Below, piece by piece: positions 25,241 through 36,960 of a DNA stretch of 64,000 bases. The notes below the pieces were generated by a model. It searched no databases. It was given only the letters and a program-made list of their open reading frames with translations, and was not told where the DNA came from. Every line of letters begins with the position of its first letter. Within the stretch, counting starts at the first letter, position 1. Source of the DNA: Margaritifera margaritifera. Taxonomy: Eukaryota > Mollusca > Bivalvia > Unionida > Margaritiferidae. Made by a program: the position numbers and the translations under genes. The DNA is taken from assembly GCA_029931535.1 (NCBI GenBank), contig JAQPZY010001675.1, positions 7,277,501 through 7,341,500 of the forward strand. Reading direction: 5' to 3'.

Positions 25241-26221
25241 TTATGTAGAGAAAAATAATTATAATGATGGTATCAAATCTGCTAATGCAATGTGCTTTTT
25301 GTACATTCATATCACGTATAATAATTCAGAAACGCCCCCTCCCCCTCCACCGTTACACACACCCACGCACACATACCCACGCACACACACACACCCACAC
25401 TATAAATAAATAAGTGATCATTTATATCGATATTAATTTTGCAGGAGCTGCTATGTTTAACATTTTAAAATTGTTTATTTATTCACCTAAAGAGATATTC
25501 TTTCAAAAAAGACCTAACAACGTTCACGAGCTTCTTTAATCGTTGTATCGTTGTGCTTACATCTTAGATTAAAAATGCAATTTATTCATTGACATTGGTT
25601 AGCGGATTTCTTCCATTCGATAGTTTAGACAGTTCACAGAATGAACTGAATGATAAATAACATAAAATAGCATCAAATACTTAGGTAGGATTTTGTCATT
25701 CAAAATGGAATTACCGCTTCTCTATTAACTGCAACAGAAAATAAGGAGGAAATAAACAATGTAGAAAAAATACTTTATAAGTAAAATGTGTACTGGTTTC
25801 TATGCTCTTGATAGATTTGCGCCTTTGACAACAGTTGTTACAATAGTTATAATTACAGGAGTAGCTACTTACCGTGCAAAAAGCTCTCGTAGGGAAATTT
25901 GATCAGACGGTAAAGTTCAAAATTTCCTCATTGATGAAGTTAGCCATCTTGAATTATTCATTTTTGCATGTGTTCTTCTACCTCTTGCCCCATTTAGGAA
26001 TTTTATCATTTTTTTAAAAATCTGTTTTGGCTGAGTATCACATACCTAGTATTTAATCAGTGAAAGCATTTATTTTATCTTGCTTATGATTGGACAGATG
26101 AAGAAGAATATGAAGTGACATGATCAATATGAATGTTATATTCTCTGTCATCCTCAGGCTTTGTAAAACTTATCCATCTCCGATAGAAGTCAATAGATAA
26201 CACACAAAATATTGTCAAAAT

Positions 26222-26520
26222 ATAGACATTGACAAATCAATGCAACCTTTAGGAAAGAGGGACGAAATAAAATGTAATACAGATTTAAGTGATAAAATCA
26301 AAACTATCAAAGATGTTGAATACGCTGAAATTTACAACAATTTACAGGCCGAGGTTGAACAATCAAAAACATATACGAAATAATATGTTGACTGAGAAGT
26401 TGTTAAAAACATCGATGTGGTACAGAGTAACATTCATCATTTAAAGGATAATACGAATGAGAAAATATTCAACAATTTGGAACAAAAGTTTACAACAGAG
26501 ATGCATTCAAAACTGATATA
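26222..26520 (+). pseudogene. Helical, Lys/Glu-rich coding-like fragment, broken
   Basis: A plus-strand frame reads through segments such as LSDKIKTIKDVEYAEIYNNL and LEQKFTTEMHSK with stops between them. The composition suggests a helical or coiled-coil region. Its position 5' of the capsid-like gene makes an element-derived origin plausible, but no family is recognised. Confidence 0.3.
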
Positions 26521-26711
26521 GACTCTTGCATTAAGTGGTTTAATTCAATAAAAACTGAAAAATACCACGAACATACAGGGGCTGTCAAAATTAAATTGTA
26601 CACGGAAATGCGTGTAAAAATATATTGCGTTGTTTTGATAACATTAGAACCCTGAAAGGGGAAATTAACATATTTTAAAAGTAGTTGGAGGATGAAAACT
26701 AAAATAACCCA

Positions 26712-26862
<151 letters not shown>

Positions 26863-27149
26863 TGCAGATGATATTGAATTAATTGCATATCAATAAGGGT
26901 AAATTAACTTTTGTAAAACAAAAATGCCAATATCACCTGGTCGTATTCATGTTGCCAATGAAGAAACAAGAGGGTGGTTCGATATTTTTAAAGCTGATTT
27001 TACATTGGTTATGGATTTAGCTATGCTATAACACGTTTTTTTCCCCTTTTCAAGTTGCATACAATAGATGCTTTGCAACAATATGTAATTCAAATACAAT
27101 ATGTAGTTCAAATACAAAGTCAGGATAGTACACATTGTTGTATATTCCA

Positions 27150-27159
27150 GTATATATGC

Positions 27160-27252
<93 letters not shown>

Positions 27253-27292
27253 CATTGTTTTACATTTTTCGCATTGTACTGAGTCATGGGAA
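27150..27292. repeat. (TA)n microsatellite plus the same 38-bp flank, copy 2 of 2
   Basis: CAG-(TA)n is again followed by TTGTTTTACATTTTTCGCAT and TGTACTGAGTCATGGGAA, one base different from copy 1 over that flank. The sequences outside the shared block differ. This suggests two insertions of one short element rather than a simple duplication of the locus. Confidence 0.85.
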
Positions 27293-27409
27293 AATATACA
27301 ACTCCTCACAAAAAAAACAAACAAACAAACAAACAAGCCCCCCTCCCCCCCCAATAAAATAAAATAATAAATAAATAAAAAATTACCCCCTTCCCCCAGG
27401 GTTTAAAGC

Positions 27410-28990
27410 ATCTTAATTCAACAGATTATTGCAATACACACACTCCAAGTAGCATAAAACCTGAACAATGCTTACAAGTTGTGATACTTAGGATAGGTAC
27501 AAATGTTTTAATTGTACCCGGTTGTGTTTTCTTATCGTTCACTCTAAACTTTAAGGGAGATGCAAATAATTCAATTGTAAACAATTTTGGAAGAATGCTG
27601 ATTAAGAACATAACCTTTGTTTTCTTTACGGTACTAATAATGTTTTCAATCTGAATGACAGTTTCATCATGTATATAGATATGTGGTTACCAACATCTGT
27701 GAGAACAAATAAAAAAGAGTATGGCATAATGAATGAAAAACTTAGAAAGTTAATATCTGGAGGAGCTAATGCACAAGGCACTGGTACAGAATCTGTTCAG
27801 TTTATTGTATACTCCAATAAATTCAAAAAGTTACACTAGATTTACAGATGTATCGTTTTGCTCTTCCTCAGGATTTGAGATTTATAATTACATTGAAAAA
27901 AGCATGGGAAATGATAGAAGGTGGAAATCAATATTATGAATTTGAGAAAATGCATCTCCAGTATGAAACGGTTATATCTGAGCTACTATCTAATTGTGTA
28001 TTAGAGAAGAACATAAATGGAATTGGCTTCTTTTATGATTATATCACAAGAGAAAGAATTATTGATGTTGATGCAAATATGAAATTAACAACTGTAATAC
28101 TTGATTCACACAGAATGAGTTTAAACGAGTCTTAATACTGTGCAGCAACCCAAAAAAATAAATAAAAAAAATAGTGAAACTGATCCTGAGAAGTATTTCA
28201 ATCCATCAATATAAAAAAAACCGATTACTGTAGAATGCTTACCTAACATGTTTTATTATAAGGGAGATATGTTGGATCAGCAATTGACAGAAGCATGCAA
28301 ATTTTTCTGCGATGAGGAACAAAAAGACACTCATATTAGTAATATTACTGTAAACAAAGTTTATGCTGATTACCTTTGTTTATGATTGGACTCGAGAAGC
28401 ACACATAATACTATATTGCATGGAACAGGATATGTATTAGCATATGTTCAACAAGGAATATACCTAATAATAAACAGACAAGGACACATAGATGCACTTA
28501 TAATGTATATTTATTTTGTTTCTGATGCACAATTAAATATTCAGAACAAGTAATTGAAAGCTATTATATTATAGGAAGCATTCATAGCAAAGCAGTCCTG
28601 ATTACTAACTAACTAGCAAATGTCCCTAAAAGATCCTCATAATATGATTATATATGGTGTTACAAATTGCCAAAACACAAAGTTTGCATTAGATTTGATT
28701 GGAACATAATATAAAAACCTTTTCGGGTTTTAGGTCATTAGCTGCTCAATCCTTATGTACAATAAAACTTACAGCAGAAAATGGATTTATTAGGGACAAC
28801 ACTGTAAGTTTAATAGATCCTTGTGATAAATTTGATAAATGGCTATAATTACTTATTGGTGTATACCAGAACAATGATACTTTGTTTCTTATATACGACT
28901 GAGCGAATTTAGATGATGTAAAATAAAAGGAAATCAACAAATTTAAAAAACTAACATTCCGAGTTAGGTATTTAGGAATATCTTTATGGG
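27410..28990 (+). pseudogene. Broken capsid-like gene of a Polinton-type element, array copy 1 (longest version)
   Basis: The plus strand reads as one decayed protein across several frames. An N-terminal part at 27,412-27,650 contains VPGCVFLSFTLNFKG and NSIVNNFGRM. A middle part, the 95-residue open frame at 27,848-28,135, contains LRFIITLKKA and ends HRMSLNES. A C-terminal part has LPNMFYYKGDMLDQQL, HGTGYVLAYVQQGI and, near 28,520, VSDAQLNIQN. I associate this pattern with structural proteins that accompany PolB in invertebrate Polinton/adintovirus-like elements. That is recollection, not a search, so the capsid call is tentative. Only this copy keeps the N-terminal part; the array unit starts inside the gene at about 27,627. 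At least four stops or frameshifts make it non-functional. Confidence 0.5.
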
Positions 28991-29205
28991 TAATGGTACC
29001 AACATATAACTGTCATAAAATATCTTCGGAAAACGTTAGATTTATAGTAGATCTGTTACTCAAAGGATAAAAAGTCTATTGAAAACATATGTAATAAAAC
29101 ATCAGCCGTTATACTAAATGAAATAGTTGAAAAGATAAAAGAAAACAAAAGAAATAAACTTTTAATGAGGCTGGAATATTCGTTTGATTACAAAGTGTTG
29201 GGAAA

Positions 29206-30450
29206 TTAAGTAGAAGGACTCACAAGAGAATAGCCATAAGGTAAAGTATTCATGTTATCAACTAAATAACGCTTATCATCATATGGAGAAAGAGCAACGT
29301 TATTAATCGTGATATTGTATATCTTGTGATGGTAGGATCTGATTAAATTTATTCGCTGGGGATTCATAGTTTGGTTAAATAAACAATCTTTATACATATA
29401 TATATAATTCGAAATTCTTTTTAACAACATATTTTTAATACCCGTGCATACTTGTTTCATTAGTCCTAAAAGCATATAGCTTACATCTAAGGCCACCAAG
29501 TTCTTGTATTGGTATACCATTCATCTCATCTTTAAAAACTTTCATGTTATGCAATGGATTTCCATAAATGTTATCATTTTTGTAATCGCTTGTGTCTTAA
29601 AACTATATTTTGTTCATATCGTTGTAGAAGTTGTCTGTTTCAACACTAATATACTGAGAATTCGCATCGTCTTTAGAATTTCCATTTTGTCAACCATATT
29701 GTTATTTAGCTTGTTGTAGCAAAAGTCATACATTAGCGGCTTAATTACTTCTAGCACAGTAAAGCCGCCATAAATTGGTTTAGCTAATATTATTGTCTTG
29801 CTCATTAAACTAACTAATACCATGTCTTCATGTATTACTGTTCTTCTTGCAAATTAAATTTCCTTTAGTAGTTTAAAATATTTATTTTCGTCAGTGCATA
29901 TTTTCATATTAGTTCTCGTTTTACATTTTCCATCTGTTTCCCCAAAACGGCATTATTCGTTAGCTTAAAAAGTATTCTTCCAAGTCATTGGTTGCTTTTT
30001 GTCTTAAAAATGTGTTAAGTTTCTCGTAAGATTTTAGCCACGGCTCTTAATGGAATATAACTGCTCTATATATCATGTTTAGTTTTATTTCTAACTGAAT
30101 ATACAACTTCAAGTTAAGGTAGTGAATAACATATCCTTATTTGTTTTTAACGTACATAATAATTTAGGTACTGAAGATTTTATACCCTTTTTATGTTCTA
30201 TAAAAAAACATTTGTAGTGGAGATAAATCATTATCCAGTAGAAATTTTTTTTTGTTTTTATTTTGGTGCCAAATAATAGTCTTTCAAATAGTCGGGCAAA
30301 TCTGTCAGTACTTTCAAATTTACCTCTAAAATTCTGCTAAAGGAATTTTCTATCCAAAACTGGAAATTTAAATGCCTAGGTATTATTTTTCATAAGTATG
30401 GCTCAACTTCTTTAAAAAATAAAAACAAATTTCTGTTAGTTTCTTCTTCA
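29206..30450 (-). pseudogene. Protein-primed family B DNA polymerase, C-terminal half, broken (array copy 1)
   Basis: The minus strand reads through a decayed Polinton-type PolB palm and C-terminus. From N to C: a stretch with LPDYLKDYYLAPK (about 30,280), a degenerate motif-B region (FWGNRWKM, about 29,945), CTDENKYFKLLKE (about 29,890), AKPIYGGFTVLE (from 29,784 down), LMYDFCYN (29,736-29,713) and ETDNFYND (about 29,640). The last part is a 104-residue open frame ending at 29,206, with YKDCLF and ALSPYDDKRYLVDN. The catalytic YxDTDS motif expected between LMYDFCYN and ETDNFYND is not visible. Multiple frame changes show it is dead. It converges on the capsid-like gene. The enzyme would replicate the element's linear DNA from a terminal protein primer. 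Confidence 0.82.
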
Positions 30451-30654
30451 GCTTCAAATCTGTATTTATGTAATGTTAATTTTAAAAAAAATTTTTTTTA
30501 AAACGAGTCTTGTAGCTTTTTTGCAAGACTTTTATTTACTTTGATTCACAATTTTTCTTGATTCTCTTCTAGCTGGAAGACGAATTAGAGGAGGCTATAA
30601 TTTTCTTCTTTCAGATATTTATATTTTTATAACAAGCAAATTACTCCTTTATTT

Positions 30655-31640
30655 AAATAAAAATTTCTTTGAAATTGATTGTCTTTTCCATTTATAAAAT
30701 TAGTGTGAAATTGAGTTTTTATTTTATGAATGAACAATGAGCCTCTTGTTACAGTTTTTCCGCATTGGCAAGTAATTGTGTCTTAGTTTTATTCTCTGAT
30801 TTTCGTATATCCTTCAGCATAATACCATTGCGATTGAATTATATTTGCACAGTCTTTACTTCTTTTGTAATTAGTATATCAACATTCTGTTTCATCAATA
30901 AATTTAATTTGATAATGCACATAGTGTCTAATTGGTTCCATTTATATAATGTAAATTATTTCTATATAATACTACGATGATTTATAGGACTATTAATCAG
31001 GGTATACTATACTGCTTTGCAAGACTGAGCTTATCTAGTGACGTTACATTTTCTTCCGATTTTTAGTCTTTTCTAGAGTTTTTTTTTCTCCAATTATTAA
31101 ATGAGTGTGAAATCTACCTTTTCATGAAAAAACTTTGAGCATCTTTTAATAGTTTTTCCACGTTCACAGGTAATGTTTTTTTTGGTTGTATTCTTTGATT
31201 TTTTGATCTTCTCTATCATATAACCGCTGATATTGCATTATATTGACACAATCTTGGCATCCTGTGCAGTGTGTATTTCGACGTTCTTTTCATCAATAGA
31301 CACAATTTGATATCAAGCATAGCAGATAATCGGTTCCATTTTTATAGTGTAAATTATTTTCATATAACTACTGCAATGTTTAGGATGTCATAACCGCTTT
31401 GCTAGTAAGGAAACATTTTCTTTCGGCTTACAACTATTAAGAGATCCGTTATGTCCTTTTTTCCATTTTAAAAGCAATAAAATTGAGTCATTCATTGTTT
31501 TACATTTTACAATTTTCTCAATTTTGAACGCATTATCTTGCTTGTTGTATAGAGAAAACTCCTCCTTGTTAAATTTATTCCCACACTATTCTCTCCCTTT
31601 CAGTCTTCTAATTTATACACAACAGGGTCTCCTAAATGAC
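30655..31640 (-). pseudogene. Tandem zinc-finger-like CxCG modules, broken (array copy 1)
   Basis: Two DNA modules offset by about 398 bp (AGTTTTTCCGCATTGGCAAG at 30,753 and AGTTTTTCCACGTTCACAGG at 31,151) translate on the minus strand into related segments. One has ITCQCGKTVTRGSLF and the other ITCERGKTIKRCSKFF; both are followed by His-containing helices and preceded by an MEPI/IDE-containing stretch. A third, partial module lies at about 31,420-31,560. The pattern looks like a small Cys/His finger. The position between PolB and integrase on the same strand suggests an element gene, or an N-terminal extension of PolB. Stops interrupt every module. Confidence 0.55.
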
Positions 31641-31891
31641 ATCTGTGACTATTGACTTTCTTTCGTGAAATTAAAAAGATAGCCTTTAGCAAAAATAGAC
31701 TTATATTTTGAGTTTTGAGATCCTGAAATTTTTCACCTATGTTATATTTGCGTGTACCATATACATCTGTTTTAAGATAGCCGAATAAGTTAATCCATAC
31801 TTTAGATCTATTTTATTCCTTGTTCTCATCAATTGGTGACATGTCAGTATAAATCGATTGTATGATTTACTATATTCATCATTAAGGTTTG

Positions 31892-31971
<80 letters not shown>

Positions 31972-31984
31972 TCATTTTTTGGTT

Positions 31985-32560
31985 ACAATTTCAGTAAAAT
32001 ACTTCTACATTCTGGTCTTAAAGGAGGTTCGATGAAATCCTTCCACTACGGGTGCTTTCTGTTCTCAGTAAATGGAAAAATACTCAGTATTTTCTTTCTC
32101 CAATAGTTCTTTTACCTTCACGTTATAAAATTGCTTTCTTCATCGAAATGCATTTCCTCTGGTTTTCTCTTTTCAAATATTTTCCTAAAGGCATCACATA
32201 TATCATCCTTCTTGTCTGTTTTTACTTTCTTAGTCTAGGTATATTTTGAAAAGACATCTATTAGTGTTCAAAAATATCTATAACCAAGGTTAAATTTTAT
32301 ACAGTTATAAATAAACCACGTCTTCCTGGTAATGATCATCTGTGTGACTAACATAAACCCTTCCTTAGGAAAATTATTTCCTAGCCTGCTTATAATGTGT
32401 AGGTAGACTGTTTTATCATCCAATCTCTTAGTTCAGAATATTTTATATGTTTTAAAAATTACTTCTTATCGGACTTGAAGATTGTTTCACGATCAAGTTT
32501 AATTTGTCTCCATAATTAATTAATATTTAGAAGTTTAAGGTCGCAGAATGGATATCGTAA
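31985..32560 (-). pseudogene. Retrovirus-type (rve) integrase, broken (array copy 1)
   Basis: From N to C on the minus strand: STYTLYKQARK (about 32,410-32,378), VSHTDDHYQEDVV in a shifted frame (about 32,360), MHFDEESNF (32,155 down), a shifted [20 protein letters not shown], and EGFHRTSFKTRM (about 32,045-32,008). These match the core landmarks of Polinton-type integrases: the first catalytic Asp region, the conserved D-x-x-x-x-F block and the region around the catalytic Glu and HRT. Frameshifts and a stop inside the core make it inactive. It would insert the element into chromosomal DNA. It lies upstream of PolB on the same strand. Confidence 0.8.
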
Positions 32561-33560
32561 ATACTGTTCTTTTTTTGTATGTCATTTATTAATATAAGTT
32601 GTGTAGCCTTGCTATAACAGGACCGGACGGGACGTCAGGACCGTGCTCACCATACAAAAAATGACAGTGCGTGTATTCCCCAATATATACAGTAATATGC
32701 ATCTAGCCTATTGATCAATGTATATGCAATTGTCGCACCAGACTTGTTTACTAGGTTGTATGCATGTACACAAGACTGCGTTTCTCTAGGACTGATTCGC
32801 TTATTTCAAAGGTCCATTACTAAACCAACCTGTCTTTTATGGTGGTTCTAAGTATTTCTTAAATTTTGTTCCATTTCTTTTGTACATGCCATTTAAATAT
32901 AAAGGTTGCATCACTGTGAACAATCTCTTGTTAATTATGTGGGTTATATATGGTCATCGAGTTATTTATACCCGTGTGCGCTGGGAAGTTGCTGATCGCA
33001 ATATGGCTTGCACCAAGAGCCGCTTGTAACTAGCAACGCAAAAAGTCCGAAGTGAGAACAACCCTTAATTTATTTACCACAGCGAGCTGAGCCAGTTCGT
33101 ATAAACTTTGATGACTGATTCGCTTATTCATAGGCATATCTTAATTTATTATAATATAGTTGATATTTCTTTCTAGGTGATAATTAAACTGTATACGTGG
33201 GGACTACTTCTTTGTAGATAATATTATTAACAACAATGTATTATCTAAGCTGGCTTGAAGTGTATTCAATCCTCATATACGTTATAAATTATATTACATG
33301 TACTAATAACTGTAAGAGATAGGCGATTCGCTCTAATCGTTATATTTGTAAACCAAGGGTTGAATGTTTGAACCTTGGTATCCGCCTAAAATAGTCTGCA
33401 TTTAAAATTGAGTCAAACACTACTAACCGCATAAAAATCAGATCAAGAAAACACTACACGATAGATTTAAAGACAAAAAGAGATAAATAAATAAAAATGC
33501 TAAATGAAGCGTTCCAGGTCTGTCAGAATGGAGATGGAAAGGTGCTGGTCGTGTGCAAAG
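32561..33560. other. Array unit sequence with no recognised gene
   Basis: No family resemblance was seen. A GC-richer patch near 32,620-32,650 and 32,965-33,050 stands out. The same sequence recurs at the equivalent place in copies 2-4. Confidence 0.4.
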
Positions 33561-33571
33561 AACATAGTTAA

Positions 33572-33901
33572 CTATGTAGTTAATACAATTTGGGAATGGT
33601 CTCTGCCTTTTTGTTGCATATTTGTTTCGGGTGGCCCTGTAAAAAAAAAATGTGGGTAGACTGGGCCTGTTAGTTTGAAGACCAGAGAAGTCGTAAAATT
33701 TAAAAGACCAGTGGCCTCAAAGACAACGGTTAGATGGCCTTGGATTTTATAAAACATTTGGCGCCAAGTGGCCTTGGGTTTTTTTAGTACAATTTCGGCG
33801 TCCAGTGGCCTTAGGTTATTTAATAAAATGTTGACGACCAGTGGCTTTGTTTTTCTTAGTAACATTTTGGCGAGCAGTGGCCTTGCATAAAAATGTAACA
33901 A
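33572..33901 (-). repeat. 36-bp minisatellite encoding a 12-residue-period open frame
   Basis: AGTGGCCT or a variant recurs at about 33,709, 33,733, 33,766, 33,803, 33,839 and 33,875, giving a period near 36 bp. Because 36 is divisible by three, the 109-residue minus-strand frame is an irregular 12-residue repeat (NNLRPLDAEIVL and KKPKATWRQMF are neighbouring units). It is unchanged in copies 2 and 3 (43,750-44,079 and 53,916-54,245). I do not claim it is a gene. Confidence 0.7.
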
Positions 33902-34241
33902 AAATTGATCTAAAATTCGTAAAAATGTACTTAAAGTTATAAAATGTGACGAAAAATAAATTTAAAACGTGTTTTGGAGTTATATTTTTATAAAATTAAC
34001 AGATAGTGTGGAAAATTACCTAAAAGTCTTACAAAATAGGTAAGAAAATTGTGATGAAAAATCATTTTAAAATGTGTTTTTGATGAATATTTTCAAAGCT
34101 CAACCACAAAATCAAAGAGTTGGGTAAAAAATGGGTAGCTGGCCACGGATCGAACTTTTCCCAAGTACTCATAGGTCATGGTGCAAAATTGTGGGATATA
34201 AATAGGTGTGCAAGCACTAATACTTGTTTCAGATCGAAAAT

Positions 34242-34432
34242 ACTGTTGGGTTTTACGCGGATACATAGAGCAAGAGCACAGTCTTATCTACTATTGGGTT
34301 TAACGTGAACACATACAGCAAGAGCACGGTTTTCTCAACTGTTGTGTTTTACGGTGATACATATAACAAGAGCACGGGTTTTTTCAACTGTTTGGTTTTA
34401 CGTGAATACATACAGCAGGAGCACGGTTTTCC
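34242..34432. repeat. ~48-50-bp tandem repeat, 4 copies
   Basis: TTGGGTTTTACG or a variant, then GATACAT or GAACACAT, then AGCAAGAGCAC, recurs at about 34,246, 34,294, 34,342 and 34,392. It is also present in array copies 2 and 3. Confidence 0.85.
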
Positions 34433-34637
34433 AGCAAATGAGGAGTGGAAATCGTGGCTACTGATTTTTGCTATTCCGTCAATATGTTGAGGTAAGTGCA
34501 CCAACTAATTCGCAATGAAAGAGAACAAAACATATATACCGCATCAGACGGGATACCTTTAAATTGTACATGTTACAAATGTAGAAGTTAGAAAGCAGAG
34601 ACAGACAGACAAGATATGAAATTATCAATGTCTTTAA

Positions 34638-34640
<3 letters not shown>

Positions 34641-34700
<60 letters not shown>
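34641..34700. repeat. (GA)n microsatellite, array copy 1
   Basis: About 60 bp of GA. Its equivalents at 44,819-44,871 and 54,985-55,052 differ in length, which is one of the few ways to tell the copies apart. Confidence 0.95.
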
Positions 34701-34706
<6 letters not shown>

Positions 34707-35764
34707 AATGTTATAAAAAAAACTATTTTTTCGGTTGGACAGGCGAGGAGGATAGTTTCAATTTTAATGCGATGCAAAAATTCTGTCTATATCTATCTGT
34801 CTTATGAGTTTTAAGTGTTTGTGTCTTGCGCATATATGTGCACTACTTTTTAACACTGGACACATCATACTGTTTACTTCTCTCGATCTTATCTTGGTTT
34901 GAAGTTGTAAGATATAATTTTATCAGGTTGGTATGGTTGTATGCAGTCTTATTTATCAAACACTGAAGATGATATTGCAGTTTCTTCAGATGTTTTTATA
35001 ATACTATATGAAGATGACAAGGACCCATATCAGTAATTATGGGGGCCAGAATGGATTACGATTAACTATGGCAGTTATTGAAATTGAACACTACGGTGGT
35101 TTTCGTTTTTGGCTGATACGATTTTTATGGAAACTTAACACGAGATGGTGTGGTATGGTGGTTATGGAAATTTAACATTAGGTAATGGGATTTGAACATG
35201 GGTTTCGGGTTACTATGGAACTTATGGACTAACACAGTTTTACATTTTTAACACACAGTCATAGTGACAAACACACAACCTTTCTTAGCAACACAGTCTC
35301 TTACTGGCCAACACTCGTTCTTATTGGACAACACACATTCTTACTGGCAAACATCCATCATTACTAACCAAGATTAATTCTTACTAACTAAAACACGCAC
35401 CTACAAACAGATGTGTAAGGGTAAGATGTAAAAGTAGGGGCTAAAGTGACGAGGATTAATACCTGATAACAATTCATTACTCAGCTTTACCATCCAACAC
35501 CCACACATAAAAGAAAACAACGGAGGAAGTGAAAGGAGAGCGATCATCGCGCGCGCGCGCACACACAGACACCTATGGATTATGGTAGACTATATCGAAA
35601 CCATACCATCACAAATACATCAAGGGACGGGAAGGGTAGCTCTTACTTACACACTAACACATACACACCTATACACCGTGAAACATATATTTACAAAGAC
35701 CATGAGAGGGGGAAGGGGTGTTTTAACTTTTGCTTTTTCGAAGATATAGAGAATTGGTTGTTAT
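34701..35764. other. Array unit sequence, low-complexity, no gene
   Basis: It contains degenerate short-period repetition: TATGG/GGAA-rich at about 35,040-35,220, and a roughly 28-bp pattern with TTCTTACT and CAACAC at about 35,265-35,400. A (CG)n-(CA)n tract lies near 35,550. No recognisable coding sequence. Confidence 0.45.
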
Positions 35765-35983
35765 GGGTTTAACGCCATTTTTCAGCACATGATAGGCTCT
35801 ACATAGAGGCCAGTATGTTTGGTGGAGGAAGTACCCGAGAAAACCCCGGGAAGAAGCTACTGGCAAAACCTTCCCACATACCCACGTTGGCCGAGCCCGA
35901 GACTCGAACCCACGCGGACAGAGGTGAGATGTCAATGATCTGTAAAGGCGACCGCCTTAGACCACTCGGCAATCCGGGGCCCC
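35765..35983 (-). mobile_element. tRNA-Leu/Ser-derived SINE (array copy 1)
   Basis: On the minus strand the head contains an A box within TGCCGAGTGGTCTAAGGCG (35,971-35,953) and a B box GGTTCGAGTCT (35,910-35,900). The A-box sequence and long spacing are typical of Leu/Ser-type tRNAs. A non-tRNA body with GGGGTTTTCTCGGGTACTTC follows and ends near TTTAACGCCATTTTTCAGCA. It is a SINE rather than a tRNA gene because the body continues well past the head. Confidence 0.8.
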
Positions 35984-36129
35984 GAAGACATAGCAAAACA
36001 CATACATTCATAAACATACCTACATAGATACATACATACACAAATATAATATTTTGACAATACTCATTAGTATTCTGTTTCTAGAAACCTGGATTGTTTC
36101 TGTTGCTGTTACTCCAGCTACAGTATCTT

Positions 36130-36163
36130 CGATCGATCAATGGATCGATCGATCGATCGATCG

Positions 36164-36214
<51 letters not shown>
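36130..36214. repeat. (GATC)n(GA)n compound microsatellite, array copy 1
   Basis: Several GATC units run into about 45 bp of GA. The equivalents at about 46,300-46,392 and 56,480-56,580 differ in length. Confidence 0.95.
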
Positions 36215-36222
<8 letters not shown>

Positions 36223-36424
36223 ACATTAAAAGATTTAACAACATTGGTTAGTGACACCTGGGTTCCAATGATCTACAAATTGATCTACAATGGTTTCGTC
36301 ATGCGATCGATGGGAAACTACGTTTACGACCTAAAGAAAAGAGATAATCATAATGATTCATAGACTACCCTTCCAATTTTGCATCGTGTCCAGGGAAATG
36401 TTGTCCAAAACAAGTCAGTAAATG

Positions 36425-36760
36425 TTATAAAAGGGCCCAAAAGTTTCGTTGATGAACAAAATACACACAATATTGTCTACACACCATATAATCTGATCCT
36501 TGTAAGCGCACATTATTGAATTGGATGGATACAGCATTTCTTTGCATTAAGTATGTGAAGTAGTCTTCGATAGGAGGAAATCCATAAGAATCAAAATATT
36601 TCACAATGTGGTCGTTGGAAAAGTTGGACAGCCAACCAGTGGGTTCCTGGTGGATGACTGTCGTCGGTGTCGATGACAGTAGCTTGTACATCTTTAGGTT
36701 TATGACGAAGGATTTCATCTTTGGCTTAGACCGCTGTATTCCATGGTGCTGTGTACGAAT
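36425..36760 (-). pseudogene. Adenain-like cysteine protease of a Polinton-type element, frameshifted (array copy 1)
   Basis: The minus-strand 97-residue open frame (36,718-36,425) contains KYFDSYGFPPIEDYF, VRLQGSDYMVCRQYC and VYFVHQR. These are the acidic, Gln and catalytic-Cys landmarks of the adenovirus-type protease family carried by Polintons. The block with the expected catalytic His, HPPGTHWLAV, lies at 36,653-36,624 in a different frame, so a frameshift separates the catalytic residues. In an active element this protease would process virion proteins. The missing N-terminus may have been lost where the SINE at 36,771 inserted. Confidence 0.85.
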
Positions 36761-36770
36761 TGTGTTCAGA

Positions 36771-36960
36771 GCCGCGGTGGCTCAGTGCTTAGCGTGCCGG
36801 GCTCTCTACGGAAAGGGTACGGGTTCGAATCCTACCATCGAACCAGCCTGGGTCAGATACCGTGGTGTGTCCTTGGGCAAGGCACTTTACTCCAATTGCC
36901 TTGGCACTAAATAACCTACTTGTGTTGCTGTACCGTAAGGCACCAAGCCAAACGAAACGA
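36771..36960 (+). mobile_element. tRNA-derived SINE (array copy 1)
   Basis: The head begins GCCGCGGTGGCTCAGTGCTT (A box) and has a perfect B box GGTTCGAATCC at 36,822-36,832. The body has TCCTTGGGCAAGGCACTTTA, GCACTAAATAA and CTTGTGTTGCTGT, with an AAACGAAACGAA tail. It lies immediately upstream of the protease remnant. A 5'-truncated relative lies at 1,915-2,010. Confidence 0.85.

Noticed and set aside
36094..36363. Open frames with long Glu-Arg repeats
   Set aside because: They are driven by the (GA)n tract, and similar frames appear wherever (GA)n occurs.
36771..36845. A functional tRNA gene
   Set aside because: The A and B boxes are good, but the sequence continues into a repeated SINE body and tail, so it is a tRNA-derived SINE head. 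The same holds for 35,983-35,890 on the minus strand.
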